A stretch of 64,000 nt of DNA, from NCBI RefSeq assembly GCF_007667275.1, contig NZ_VDQT01000002.1:1-64000 (forward strand), in the 5' to 3' direction. Under the pieces are notes generated by a model, which had not been told where the DNA came from, ran no database searches, and worked only from the letters and a program-made list of their open reading frames with translations. Source of the stretch: Stenotrophomonas rhizophila (GTDB lineage: Bacteria > Pseudomonadota > Gammaproteobacteria > Xanthomonadales > Xanthomonadaceae). This document shows positions 40,901 to 48,855 of this stretch, piece after piece; position 1 is the stretch's first letter; every line of letters starts with the position of its first letter. The translations under genes were made by a program, and so were the position numbers.

Positions 40901-43900
40901 CGCAGCCGTCCTTCAATGGCGGCCCGACCCTCAACGGCCTCACCCGTGCCGGCAGCATCGACGGCACCACCGTGGGCGTGGCCACCGCCGTGGCCAGCGT
41001 GCCGAGCGCGATCAGCGCGATTACGCTGCCCGCCGGCAAGGCCGGCACCGCCTACGACTTCGGCGAGATCCTGCCGGTCTCGATCGGCGGTGCGGTGTTC
41101 TTCGACGTCGACAACGACGGCGTGCGCAACGGCGCCGCTGAAACCGGCATCGAAGCGGTGACCGTACAGGTCACCGGTACCGACGACACCGGCGCCAGCG
41201 TCTCGGTGAGCGTGCAGACCGATGCCGATGGCCGCTTCGTGTTAGAAGGCCTGCGCCCGGGCACCTACACCCTGACCGAGCCGCAGCAGCCGGCCGGCAC
41301 CAGCAACGGCATCACCACCGCCGGCACCGTGGGCGGCACGCCGCGTGGCACCGCCACCCCGATCACCGCCGTGCCCAGTGCGATCAGCACCATCGACCTC
41401 ACCACGCCGGGCAGCGCTTCGGTGGACAACCTGTTCGGTGAGATTCCGCTCAACAGCGGCATCAGCGGCAAGGTCTGGACCGACCGCAACAATGACGGCG
41501 TGGTCGATGCGGGCGAGACCGGTCTGGCCAATGTGCGCGTCACCCTGAGCGGGACCGACCTGGCCGGCAACCCGATCAGCCGCGACACCGTGACCGACGC
41601 CGACGGGAGCTACAGTTTCGCCGAGCTGCCGCCGGGCACCTACGTGGTGACCGAACCGGAGCAGCCGACCGGCACCCGCGACGGCCGCACCATGGCCGGC
41701 AGCACCGGTGGCAGCGTCACCGCGCCGGGCACCGCGTCGTCGCAGATCAGTGCCGTGGTGCTGGGCGTGAACCAGCAGTCGGTCAACAACAACTTCGGCG
41801 AGATCCCGACCGCGAGCATCGCCGGCCGCGTCTACAACGACAGCAACGACAATGGCAGCGTCGACAGCGGCGAAGGCGGCATCGCCGGCGTTGCCGTGGT
41901 GCTGACCGGTACCGACGACCTCGGCCAGCCGGTGTCGGCGACGTTGACGACCGATGCCGACGGCCGCTACCGCTTCGACGGCCTGCGTCCGGGCACCTAT
42001 GTGGTGACCGAGCCGACCCAGCCGCCGCAGACGCTCAACGGCATCACCAGCGCCGGCACCGTCAACGCCGCCACGGTGGGTGTGCCCAGCGACCGCGCCA
42101 GCGTGCCGTCCACGATCAGCCAGATCGTGTTGCCGCTGGGCGTGGATGCGCTGGAGTACAACTTCGGCGAGATCGGCGATTCGCCGGACCTGATGGTCAG
42201 CAAGGCGTCCACCAGCGCCCGCTTCACCGTCAACAACCTGGCCGGCTACACGATCCAGGTGCGCAACGCCGGCCAGCAGCCGAGCCGTGGCGAGTACGTG
42301 GTGCATGACCGCCTGCCGGCGGGCCTGAGCCTGGACAGCCTGCCGGTCGGGACCGGCTGGACCTGCACCGGCGAACCCGGCGCGACCCGCTTCAGCTGCA
42401 GCAGCCAGCGCGTGCTGGCCGCCGGCGCGGTATCGCCGGACAGCATCGCCGTGGTGGTGCGCGTGGCCGCAGCCGCGGCCGAGGCGGGCACCGTCAACAA
42501 TGCGGTGCTGGTCGAAGGCGGCGGCGAGAACCCGTTCCGCGCCCCGACCGCCGCCGAGCGCGCGGCGTTCGACGGCGAGGTCGGTAACCTGCCGGTGTGC
42601 GTGGATGGCATCACCCACAACGCCTGCCGCGTGCCCAACAGCGTGCAGCTGGCCGCCTCGGTCGGCGGCACCGTATGGTTCGACGTGGGCAGCGATGACC
42701 AGCTGCTGGACAGCGGCGACAGCCGTCTGTCGGCCTGGATCGTCGAACTGGTGGACCCGGCCAGCGGCCAGCTGGTCAAGAGCACCGTGACCGCCGCCGA
42801 CGGCAGCTACCGCTTCGGCGACGTGGTGCCCGGGGTGAAGTGGAACATCCGCTTCCGCGACCCGCGTTCGTCGGTGCTGTGGCCGTTCCCGGTCACCCGC
42901 GAAACCGCGGGCGGCGTGCAGGAAGCCTGCGATGCCGCCACGGCGATCGCGCGCGGCGGGGTCAGTGCCTGCCGCACCACCGACAACGGCGCCAGCCAGC
43001 TGGAAGTGGTGCTGCGCGCCGGCGACCACCTGGCGCAGCAGAGCCTGCCGGTGGACCCGTCGGGCGTGGTGTATGACGCCACCACCCGCGACCCGGTACC
43101 CGGTTCGATCGTGACCCTGGCGCCCGTGGGGATGTGCAGCGGGTACGACCCGCGCACGGCCGTGCTCAATGCCGCCGGTGGCGGTTACCGCATCGACGGC
43201 AGCACCATCGCGATGACGGTTGGCAGCGAAGGCTTCTATCAGTTCGCGTTCGGTCCGGCGGCGCCGGCACGTTGCGAGTTCCAGTTGACGGTGACTCCGC
43301 CGGGTGGCTACACCTTCGTGTCGAGCATGATCCCGCCGCAGGCCAGCGCGTTGTCGCCGTCCGGCGGGGCCGGAGCCAACCATGTGGTGCAGGCCAATAC
43401 CCAGGCGCCGACCGGCCCGGTGGGCACGGCCACGCAGTACTACCTGACCCTGTTCGCCGGCTCGGCCACGGCCGCAATCGTGCACAACCACCTGCCGCTG
43501 GATACGGCAGTGGCCACCGGCCTGGCGATCACCAAGACCGGCGACCGCCAGACCGCCGAGATCGGCGACACCGTGCAGTACACCATCACCGTGCGCCAGA
43601 CCGCCGGCAGTGCGCTGGCCGCGTTGAACGTGATCGACCGCCTGCCGCGTGGCTTCACCTACATCGACGGCACCGCGCGTGCCGACGGCCGTGCGGTGGC
43701 CGACCCGGCCGGCAAGCCGGGCCCGCTGCTGGGCTTCGCGCTGGGGCCGATCACTGTCGGTGGCCAGATCGTGCTGACCTACCGGGTCCGCGTGGGCGTG
43801 GGCGCGCAGCAGGGCGACGGCATCAACCGTGCGCAGGCCCATGGCTGTTCGATCAGCGGCGGCTGCATCGACCCGGTGGCGGTCACCCCGCTGCCTGGTT

Positions 43901-44475
43901 CGCTGACCTCCAACCGTGCCGAATACCGCGTGCGCGTCACCGGTGGCGTGTTCACCGAACAGGCCTGCGTGCTCGGCAAGGTGTTCATGGACTGCAACAA
44001 CAACCACCTGCAGGACCGCGAAGAGCTCGGCATTCCCGGCGTGCGTCTGTACTTCTCCGATGGCACCTGGGTGATCAGCGATTCGGAAGGCAAGTACAGC
44101 TTCTGCGGCCTGCCGCCGCAGAGCCATACGCTCAAGGTCGACGGCAGCACGCTGCCGGTCGGTGCGCGCCTGACCACCAGCAGCAACCGCAACCTGGGCG
44201 ACGCCGACAGCCTGCTGCTCGACCTGAAGAACGGCGAGCTGCACCGCGCCGACTTCATCGAAGGCAGCTGCGCCAACCCGGTGCTGGAGCAGGTCAAGGC
44301 CCGCCGCACCCAGGGTGAGGTGCAGGCGCCGGAAACCGAACCGGGCCAGGCGCCGCTGCGCTTCGAGAGCAAACCCGCACGGGCGCCGCAGCAGGCGACC
44401 GATACGGCCAACCAGAGACCGATCGTGCATCCCAGAGCCACACCGTCCGCCGCCGCCACGGAGGGCCAGCCATGA
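34936..44475 (+). CDS. Giant DUF11 / SdrD_B-repeat surface protein
   Basis: 3179 residues. A long signal region (about 1-46) ends RRSLAAVLMLSPLSALA, probably cleaved before IDLQ. About eight DUF11-type Ig modules (46-1300; for example DLELSKSATPDPVIGGGEVI) come next. Nine or more SdrD_B/Cna-B-like repeats (about 1305-2415) follow, each with DRNNDGVxDAGE-like calcium-loop sequences, TDADGRYRF and GTYxVTE. Further DUF11 and Cna-B-like units come after, the last (about 3010-3080) containing several Cys. A Pro/Ala/Gln tail closes the protein. There is no LPXTG, as expected for a Gram-negative, and no autotransporter barrel. The next two genes encode an outer-membrane barrel and an OmpA anchor and start with an ATGA overlap, so the three form one operon. 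Probable adhesin or stalk. Confidence 0.88.
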   Translation: MSSHSDRAAICATVTPFERAHAPSWRTRFRRSLAAVLMLSPLSALAIDLQITDFSDTGYDPVPAGTTVIYNVKVENGANDTASGTVTLFDLPAGTALGGTAPAGCSASAGASGTTRVVCTNPALNASTAPYEFKLPVTTIASQPATITVRAAIGFANALPPATTPISTLQNTDPFFGSDTNVANNRTSQNTTIQAAADLELSKSATPDPVIGGGEVIYTLTVRNAGPSVTTGFRVADTLPPNVTLVGAPTGADWAFTQQNGTYNGTLAVGASTSYSFRGKVNVGTGNIVNSAVVNAGNVPDPVPDNNAAQVTTQVTAGADLLVSKSVSPAPAAAGSVVTYTLTARNDGPSAATTVVLRDALPEGFQVNGVSGPGGWSCSNNAERTVVTCNAANFAPGAQAQIAIQAQVPSTGTNSSGTVTNTAQISAATPDPVLTNNQGSVGLTVIPDGADLRMTKSKTPALVPVWNNTGLRTDSVMASTLRAQNLGPRTVTGNLQLVDTLAVGEEWVDASGQPHPAGVPVTVGGFSCSVDRAWNGAAAQVVTCTQTAGYPVAVNANSATLTLHTLARLQGTLANTACTGGSGGSAEPTTAGGINLDPNPGNDCTGGQSRATDARADLSITKRTNGAGDADNVIRESDGGVTYTLQVTNNGATTTGVVVNDPIPGFVTGVTTVTKDTVPAGWSCDVVGSGYICNSTTTALAAGATATIVFTVNRGLFDSQSQAAGTCGGVPMQAGRFCNTAGVSINPAVSGAIGEANPGNNSASDWVQVDPVANMATTAKDITSGSPGRAGVNTTYRITYQNRGPSTARGVVFSDTFTLPANDAGFVLISALRTGSGSTACSVTSYDPAINSAPAPGGTSWFNTGGTPATLRLTCAPQDMANNSTQTMTVVIRPNVNSGNTGRRFTNDGSFHFDPANTGTAVPPSGVDGNGRSYNYNSRTDDDVRAAALDFTAGEVDLIVNKIDQRFDGAVDPLGFDSRVGQEANNYILYQVSVRNDGPSLATRTVIEDTITPASGANVAFVGSRTGNATTPQGAMEAPGVRCTVAPGSSNPTTAAQTLSCSMPSVGVSTTEQGAIAANQTSYLYLVYQYLSAPPATGATLLNAVTARSAETERDTSNNSAVQETSIRTRSDLAMTKASVVLAPDANPTQPLPATATTISLRQPFWYVLDVVNNGPGHSLSRDRSGDNPLRGDGVVVTDTLPAGLEVIGGGEGTSWQKSGNTADAGVVSNGSGSCVLNGRALTCRMGDLALDGRIRVLVPARWTTLPANGTGINTARATSDQLDPTPGNDEGTSTHTVVRSSLAGVVFQDRERSGTDGGTPQAGEPTISGIEVRLAGTDAYGNAVALTTTTDGNGAYRFDNLAPAGADGYTLTQVQPAAYVNGPVAPPTSGGLAPSAGGTYAVVAPATSANSLYTAIALGAGVEGVRYNFPEVRRPSLSGFVYVDSNYSNTRNSGDAPIANATVELLDAAGTVVASATTAADGSYSFPALDPLQTYTLREVLPTGSYRNRPSAINPGLVGSTACAACTVATGAAGDAASTDRIGNIDLSRGDDATAFNFGEDAVTAISGQVYLDRNGNGDFDAGDAGTRNSQANGGLQGVTVTLVGAGPDGVFGTGDDQPPVVVQTDAQGRYEFDGLVVGQNYRITETQPQGYANAAENASNSITLNALPLTGSTGNDFGEMLGSLSGEVYEDFSNVAANNNNGRRDAGENAIANVTITLSGTDVLGNPVALTTTTDGNGGYRFSDLLPPQVGTGYTLTETQPAGYLDGKHAAGNAATPGSTAVANVISAIAINAGQDASGYLFGELANAPISGTVYLDRNDDGDNSAGDIGVPGVQVTIVGSGADGVFGTPDDTTVSLVTNADGQYSYPGAIAGQAYRITETQPTGLGEGREQPGNLILISNLPAAGASGNDFGELAASLSGTVFLDRNNNGVQDAGEPGLPGVQLQLPAGTVDALGNAVVAVATDADGRYRFDHLLAGSYSVTEQAAQPSFNGGPTLNGLTRAGSIDGTTVGVATAVASVPSAISAITLPAGKAGTAYDFGEILPVSIGGAVFFDVDNDGVRNGAAETGIEAVTVQVTGTDDTGASVSVSVQTDADGRFVLEGLRPGTYTLTEPQQPAGTSNGITTAGTVGGTPRGTATPITAVPSAISTIDLTTPGSASVDNLFGEIPLNSGISGKVWTDRNNDGVVDAGETGLANVRVTLSGTDLAGNPISRDTVTDADGSYSFAELPPGTYVVTEPEQPTGTRDGRTMAGSTGGSVTAPGTASSQISAVVLGVNQQSVNNNFGEIPTASIAGRVYNDSNDNGSVDSGEGGIAGVAVVLTGTDDLGQPVSATLTTDADGRYRFDGLRPGTYVVTEPTQPPQTLNGITSAGTVNAATVGVPSDRASVPSTISQIVLPLGVDALEYNFGEIGDSPDLMVSKASTSARFTVNNLAGYTIQVRNAGQQPSRGEYVVHDRLPAGLSLDSLPVGTGWTCTGEPGATRFSCSSQRVLAAGAVSPDSIAVVVRVAAAAAEAGTVNNAVLVEGGGENPFRAPTAAERAAFDGEVGNLPVCVDGITHNACRVPNSVQLAASVGGTVWFDVGSDDQLLDSGDSRLSAWIVELVDPASGQLVKSTVTAADGSYRFGDVVPGVKWNIRFRDPRSSVLWPFPVTRETAGGVQEACDAATAIARGGVSACRTTDNGASQLEVVLRAGDHLAQQSLPVDPSGVVYDATTRDPVPGSIVTLAPVGMCSGYDPRTAVLNAAGGGYRIDGSTIAMTVGSEGFYQFAFGPAAPARCEFQLTVTPPGGYTFVSSMIPPQASALSPSGGAGANHVVQANTQAPTGPVGTATQYYLTLFAGSATAAIVHNHLPLDTAVATGLAITKTGDRQTAEIGDTVQYTITVRQTAGSALAALNVIDRLPRGFTYIDGTARADGRAVADPAGKPGPLLGFALGPITVGGQIVLTYRVRVGVGAQQGDGINRAQAHGCSISGGCIDPVAVTPLPGSLTSNRAEYRVRVTGGVFTEQACVLGKVFMDCNNNHLQDREELGIPGVRLYFSDGTWVISDSEGKYSFCGLPPQSHTLKVDGSTLPVGARLTTSSNRNLGDADSLLLDLKNGELHRADFIEGSCANPVLEQVKARRTQGEVQAPETEPGQAPLRFESKPARAPQQATDTANQRPIVHPRATPSAAATEGQP

Positions 44476-47400
44476 GCCGTGCTTCCGTAGTGCGCCAGCT
44501 GCCGCGCCTGAGCTTGTTGGCCTGCGCGCTGGCGACCCTGCCGGCGATGGCCCAGAGCGTGGGTACGCCGGGCCGCTTCACCCCGGTACTGGGCGATGCC
44601 AGCACGCTGTACCCGCGCAGCCCGGCCAGCGTGGACGCCGCGCCTGCTGCTGTGCGCGCCGCAGCAGGCACGCTGGACCGCATCGTGGTCGAGCTGGACC
44701 GCGACGGTGTGCCGGCCGATGGCCAGAGCCCGGTGCACGTGCGCGTGCAGCTGCTGGACCCCAGCGGCCTGCCGCTGGCCGGCACCACCTACGCGACGAT
44801 TGAAAACAGTGGTGGCCGGATCCGCCTGCCCGGCTCGCGCACCGATGAGCTCGGCCCGGGCGCACTGGATGCCGACAAGGTCACCCCGGGCGTGCAGCTG
44901 CAGGTGGTCGACGGCGTGGCCGAGTTCGACCTGGTCGCACCACACGCGCCACAGGATGTCCTGCTGCGGATCACCGCCGGGGCCGAAACCGCGCAGGGCA
45001 GCATCGGCTTCGTGCCCGAAATGCGCGAGATGATCGCCACCGGCCTGATCGAAGGCGTGGTCAACTTCCGTCGCCACGGCAACGGAAGCCTGGTGTCGCC
45101 GGTGGAGAACAACGACGCCTTCGACCGCGACATCCGTCGCTGGGAGCGCCAGTTCAACCACGGCAAGGCCAACGCCGCCGCGCGCACCGCGTTCTTCGTC
45201 AAGGGCCGGATCAAGGGCGATGCGCTGCTCACTGCCGCCTACGATTCGGACAAGGACACCCGCGGGCGCCTGCTGCGTGACATCCAGCCCGAGGAGTTCT
45301 ACCCGGTCTACGGCGACGCGTCGCTGCGCGGCTTCGACGCGCGCTCGGCCGAGCGCCTGTATGTTCGCATCGACAACAAGCGCAGCTACCTGCTGTACGG
45401 CGACTTCCAGACCGGCGACGGCCTTGCCACCGCCACCGGGATCGGCGGCAGCGGTCCGATTCCGCAGCGCAGCCTGGGGACCTACAACCGCACCGCCACC
45501 GGGCTCGGCTGGCATTTCGAAAGCGAGCGCGTGCGCAGCAACGTGTTCGCCATCGAAGATTCCCTGCGCCAGGTGATCGAAGAGTTCCGCAGCCAGGGCA
45601 GTGGTCCCTACGCGCTGCGCAACAACGCAGTGCTGGAAGGCAGCGAGCGCGTGGAAGTGATCGTGCGCGACCGCAACCAGCCCACCCGGATCGTCTCGGT
45701 GCGGCCGCTGGCGCGCCTGGTGGATTACAGCTTCGAGCCGTTCTCCGGCCGGATCCTGCTCAACCAGTTCCTGCCGGCGTTCGACAGCGACCTCAACCCG
45801 GTCTCGCTGCGCATCACCTATGAACTGGACCAGGACACCGAGAAGTTCTGGGTGGTCGGCGCCGATGCGCAGGCCAAGCTGACCGACCGCCTGGAAGTGG
45901 GCGCGGCGGCGGTCGACGACCGCAACCCGTATGCGGAATTCCGCATGGGCAGCGCCAATGCCAGCTACCGCTTCGGCGACAACACGCTGCTGGTGGCCGA
46001 GTTCGCGCGTACCCAGAGCGAGGTCAACACCAACAGCATCAACCAGATCACCTCGCAGGGCCTGAAGGACGTTACCGGCGAGGTGGAAGGTGATGCCTGG
46101 CGCGTGGAATTCGCGCACCAGACCGAGAAGCTGGAAGCGCGCCTGTTTGCCGCCCGTACCGATCCGGCGTTCAACAACCCGGCCGCGCCGCTGTACGGCG
46201 GCCGCGGCGAATACAACGCCCGCATGGCATACCAGGTTGGGCCCCGCCTGGAACTGTACGTGGAAGGGCTGCGCAGCGAAGACCGCAACCCGGATGGCGG
46301 CAAGCGCGATGCCGGCGGCGCCGGCGTGCGCATTGGCGCGACTGAACGGCTGACCGTGGACCTGGGCGTGCGCAGCATCCGCGAAACCATCGGCGTGACC
46401 TCGCCGTGGTCGTCCGGGGTACCGTTCGGCAATGCCGGCGGGCTGACCGGAGGCTTCGCCACCGGTGCCGGTGGCGGCGCGCTCGGCTACGGCCAGCAGG
46501 CGCTGGACCCGGCTACCGGGTTGATGGTGATCAACGGCAGCAGCACCGGCAGCCCGATCACCAGCGACCTGCCGGTGGGCACCGAGCTGGAATCGGACAG
46601 CGCCCGCTTCGGCCTGGGCTACCGCCTGAGCGACAAGCTCAGCAGTGGTGCCGAGATCGAGCACAGCGTGAGCGGCGAAGAACGTCGGCGCCTGGCCGCC
46701 GGGTTGGACTACCAGGTGTTCGAACGCAGCCGCCTGTACGGCCGCTACGAAAAGCAGACCGGCCTGACCAGCGCCTACGGCATCACCACCACCGACCGCG
46801 AGGCCGACGCGCTGGTGTTCGGTATCGACAGCAGCTACCTGCGCGATACCCAGACCTTCAGCGAGTACCGCCTGCGCGATGCGATCAGTGGCCGTGACGT
46901 GCAGGCCGCCTCCGGCATCCGCAACAACTGGGACATCGCCGAGGGCCTGCGCCTGTCCAGCTCGGCCGAGCACGTGAAGGTGATCGACGGCAGCACCGGC
47001 GACAGCACCGGGCTGGCGCTGGCGCTGGACTACGGCGCCAACCCGCTGTGGCGGGGCGCGATCCGTGCCGAGCACCGGATTTCCGAGGACGTGCCAGACA
47101 CCGAGACCAACGAAGCGTTCAACACCTCGCTGCTGCAGTTCATGCTGGCCCGCAAGCTCAGCCGCGACTGGACCCTGCTGGCCCGCAACTACCTGCTCAG
47201 CACGCGTTACGACGCCCGCGGCGATGTGCTGCAGGACCGTTTCCAGCTCGGCGTGGCATACCGCGATACCGACCGCAACCGGATCAACGCGCTGGCCCGA
47301 TACGAGTACAAGCTCGAGCGCGACGAGAGCGGGTTGACCCTGGTCGACGGCAGCACCGTCGATGGCAGCAGCCAGGACGTGCGCACGCGTGCGCACATCG

Positions 47401-47825
47401 TCTCGACGCACGCCGACTGGCACCCGTCGCGGCCATGGTGGTTCACCGGCCGCGTGGCCGGCAAGTGGCAGCAGGACCAGTTCGCTTATGCCGATGGGGG
47501 ACGGGTGAACAGCCGCTTCCGCGCCATGCTGTTCTCCGGGCGCGTGGTGTACGACATCACCGAAAACTGGGACGTCGGCGTGCTGGCCTCCACCTTCCGT
47601 GGCCAGGCCGGCGCCAACCAGTATGCCTACGGCATGGAAGTCGGCCGCCTGCTGCGGCAGAACCTGTGGTTGTCGGCCGGTTACAACTGGACCGGCTTTA
47701 CCGGCGACCGCGACCTGAACGGCTACGAGTACACCCAGCAGGGCGTGTTCGTGCGCCTGCGCTTCAAGTTCGATGAAGACCTTTTCCGGCCGGACCCCGT
47801 CCGCTACCGCGACCCGGCACGCTGA
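44472..47825 (+). CDS. Outer-membrane barrel protein with N-terminal Ig/invasin-like domain
   Basis: 1117 residues with a signal peptide (cleavage after PAMA near residue 27). Residues about 60-175 form an invasin/Big-1-like Ig domain: VVELDRDGVPADGQSPVHVR, GLPLAGTTYATIENSGGRI and DGVAEFDLVAPHAPQDVLLR. From about 190 on, alternating amphipathic strands and aromatic girdle residues indicate a large beta barrel, closing with a typical last strand (GVFVRLRFKF) and a 15-residue tail. No TonB box or plug domain is seen. It overlaps the giant adhesin gene by 4 bases with a GGAGG ribosome site, so it may export or anchor that protein. No named family is assigned with confidence. Confidence 0.8.
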   Translation: MSRASVVRQLPRLSLLACALATLPAMAQSVGTPGRFTPVLGDASTLYPRSPASVDAAPAAVRAAAGTLDRIVVELDRDGVPADGQSPVHVRVQLLDPSGLPLAGTTYATIENSGGRIRLPGSRTDELGPGALDADKVTPGVQLQVVDGVAEFDLVAPHAPQDVLLRITAGAETAQGSIGFVPEMREMIATGLIEGVVNFRRHGNGSLVSPVENNDAFDRDIRRWERQFNHGKANAAARTAFFVKGRIKGDALLTAAYDSDKDTRGRLLRDIQPEEFYPVYGDASLRGFDARSAERLYVRIDNKRSYLLYGDFQTGDGLATATGIGGSGPIPQRSLGTYNRTATGLGWHFESERVRSNVFAIEDSLRQVIEEFRSQGSGPYALRNNAVLEGSERVEVIVRDRNQPTRIVSVRPLARLVDYSFEPFSGRILLNQFLPAFDSDLNPVSLRITYELDQDTEKFWVVGADAQAKLTDRLEVGAAAVDDRNPYAEFRMGSANASYRFGDNTLLVAEFARTQSEVNTNSINQITSQGLKDVTGEVEGDAWRVEFAHQTEKLEARLFAARTDPAFNNPAAPLYGGRGEYNARMAYQVGPRLELYVEGLRSEDRNPDGGKRDAGGAGVRIGATERLTVDLGVRSIRETIGVTSPWSSGVPFGNAGGLTGGFATGAGGGALGYGQQALDPATGLMVINGSSTGSPITSDLPVGTELESDSARFGLGYRLSDKLSSGAEIEHSVSGEERRRLAAGLDYQVFERSRLYGRYEKQTGLTSAYGITTTDREADALVFGIDSSYLRDTQTFSEYRLRDAISGRDVQAASGIRNNWDIAEGLRLSSSAEHVKVIDGSTGDSTGLALALDYGANPLWRGAIRAEHRISEDVPDTETNEAFNTSLLQFMLARKLSRDWTLLARNYLLSTRYDARGDVLQDRFQLGVAYRDTDRNRINALARYEYKLERDESGLTLVDGSTVDGSSQDVRTRAHIVSTHADWHPSRPWWFTGRVAGKWQQDQFAYADGGRVNSRFRAMLFSGRVVYDITENWDVGVLASTFRGQAGANQYAYGMEVGRLLRQNLWLSAGYNWTGFTGDRDLNGYEYTQQGVFVRLRFKFDEDLFRPDPVRYRDPAR

Positions 47826-47835
47826 GGATGCCCTG

Positions 47836-48846
47836 ATGAACCACGCCAACCCGACCTACCGTCTCGTGCGCCCGCTGCTGGGCGCGGCGATCTTCGCCGG
47901 CCTTGCCGGCGCCGCTACGGCGCAGCCGGCGCAGTTGCTGCCGCAGCAGCAGCGCATCACCGACGAAGCCATCCACGCCGACCACGCGACCTACGAGGCC
48001 ACCCAGGGCCGCATCCAGGCGCTCAACGATGGCGGCCGACCGATCCGCGACTACCACCTGTCCAAGGCGCAGTGCTGGCTGGACGTCTCCTTCCAGGAAT
48101 ACAGCCGCAACGACCGCAGCGATTTCCCACAGGCGGCGCTGGGCGAATCGGAGCGGCTGATCATCGGCATGGAGCAGGGCGCGCGCCCGCTGCCGACCGA
48201 CACGCCGCTGGTCAACAACGCGAAGTACCTGCGCGACGACCTGTGGCAGCGCCTGCGGGTGCTGCATGGCACGCCCGGCTTTGCCTGCGCGGCGCAGCAG
48301 GTTGCCTGCGGCGAGGTCGAACTGGTGCACGCCGGCAACGAGTTCAACCAGCAGCAGTGGCGGCATTCCAAGCCGTACATCCAGATCGCCGAGGAGCTGG
48401 TCAACGACGCCGAAGCGCTGGCCCGCCAGTGCGACCTGGCCCCGGCGGCGATCGCCGCACCGGGCCCGCTGGTGGCCAACGTGCTGTTCGAGTTCGACCG
48501 CGACGGCTACCGCGACATCCGCACCTACTCGCTGGAAAGCATCGACCGCGCGCTGGCCAGCGTCGCGGCCGAGAAGCTGCAGCTGGAGGAAGTGGTGCTG
48601 GTCGGGCATGCCGACCGCCTGCAGGGGCGTGGCTTCGACGCCAACCAGGCGCTGTCCGAACGCCGCGCACGCACCGTGCGGGAGCTGCTGATCGGGCGGG
48701 GCCTGGACCCGGCAACGATCCGTTACGAATACCGTGGCGACACCCAGCAGGTGCAGCAGTGCGACGGCGTGCGGCCGCGCGCGGCGCTGCTGGAATGCCT
48801 GCTGCCGAACCGTCGGGTGGAAGTGCGCTTCGAGGTCACCCGCTGA
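47836..48846 (+). CDS. OmpA-family peptidoglycan-binding protein
   Basis: 336 residues with a signal peptide (cleavage after TAQ or AQPA near residue 30). A helical middle region of unknown fold is followed by an OmpA-like C-terminal domain (about 215-336): ANVLFEFDRDGYRDIRTYS, VLVGHADRLQGRGFDANQAL, SERRARTVRELLIGRGLDP and NRRVEVRF. This domain binds meso-diaminopimelate in peptidoglycan. It is the third gene of the operon, 10 bases after the barrel gene, and probably fixes the barrel-adhesin complex to the cell wall. Two Cys pairs (CAAQQVAC, CDGV...CLL) may form disulfides. Confidence 0.87.
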   Translation: MNHANPTYRLVRPLLGAAIFAGLAGAATAQPAQLLPQQQRITDEAIHADHATYEATQGRIQALNDGGRPIRDYHLSKAQCWLDVSFQEYSRNDRSDFPQAALGESERLIIGMEQGARPLPTDTPLVNNAKYLRDDLWQRLRVLHGTPGFACAAQQVACGEVELVHAGNEFNQQQWRHSKPYIQIAEELVNDAEALARQCDLAPAAIAAPGPLVANVLFEFDRDGYRDIRTYSLESIDRALASVAAEKLQLEEVVLVGHADRLQGRGFDANQALSERRARTVRELLIGRGLDPATIRYEYRGDTQQVQQCDGVRPRAALLECLLPNRRVEVRFEVTR

Positions 48847-48855
48847 CGTCAGGCG

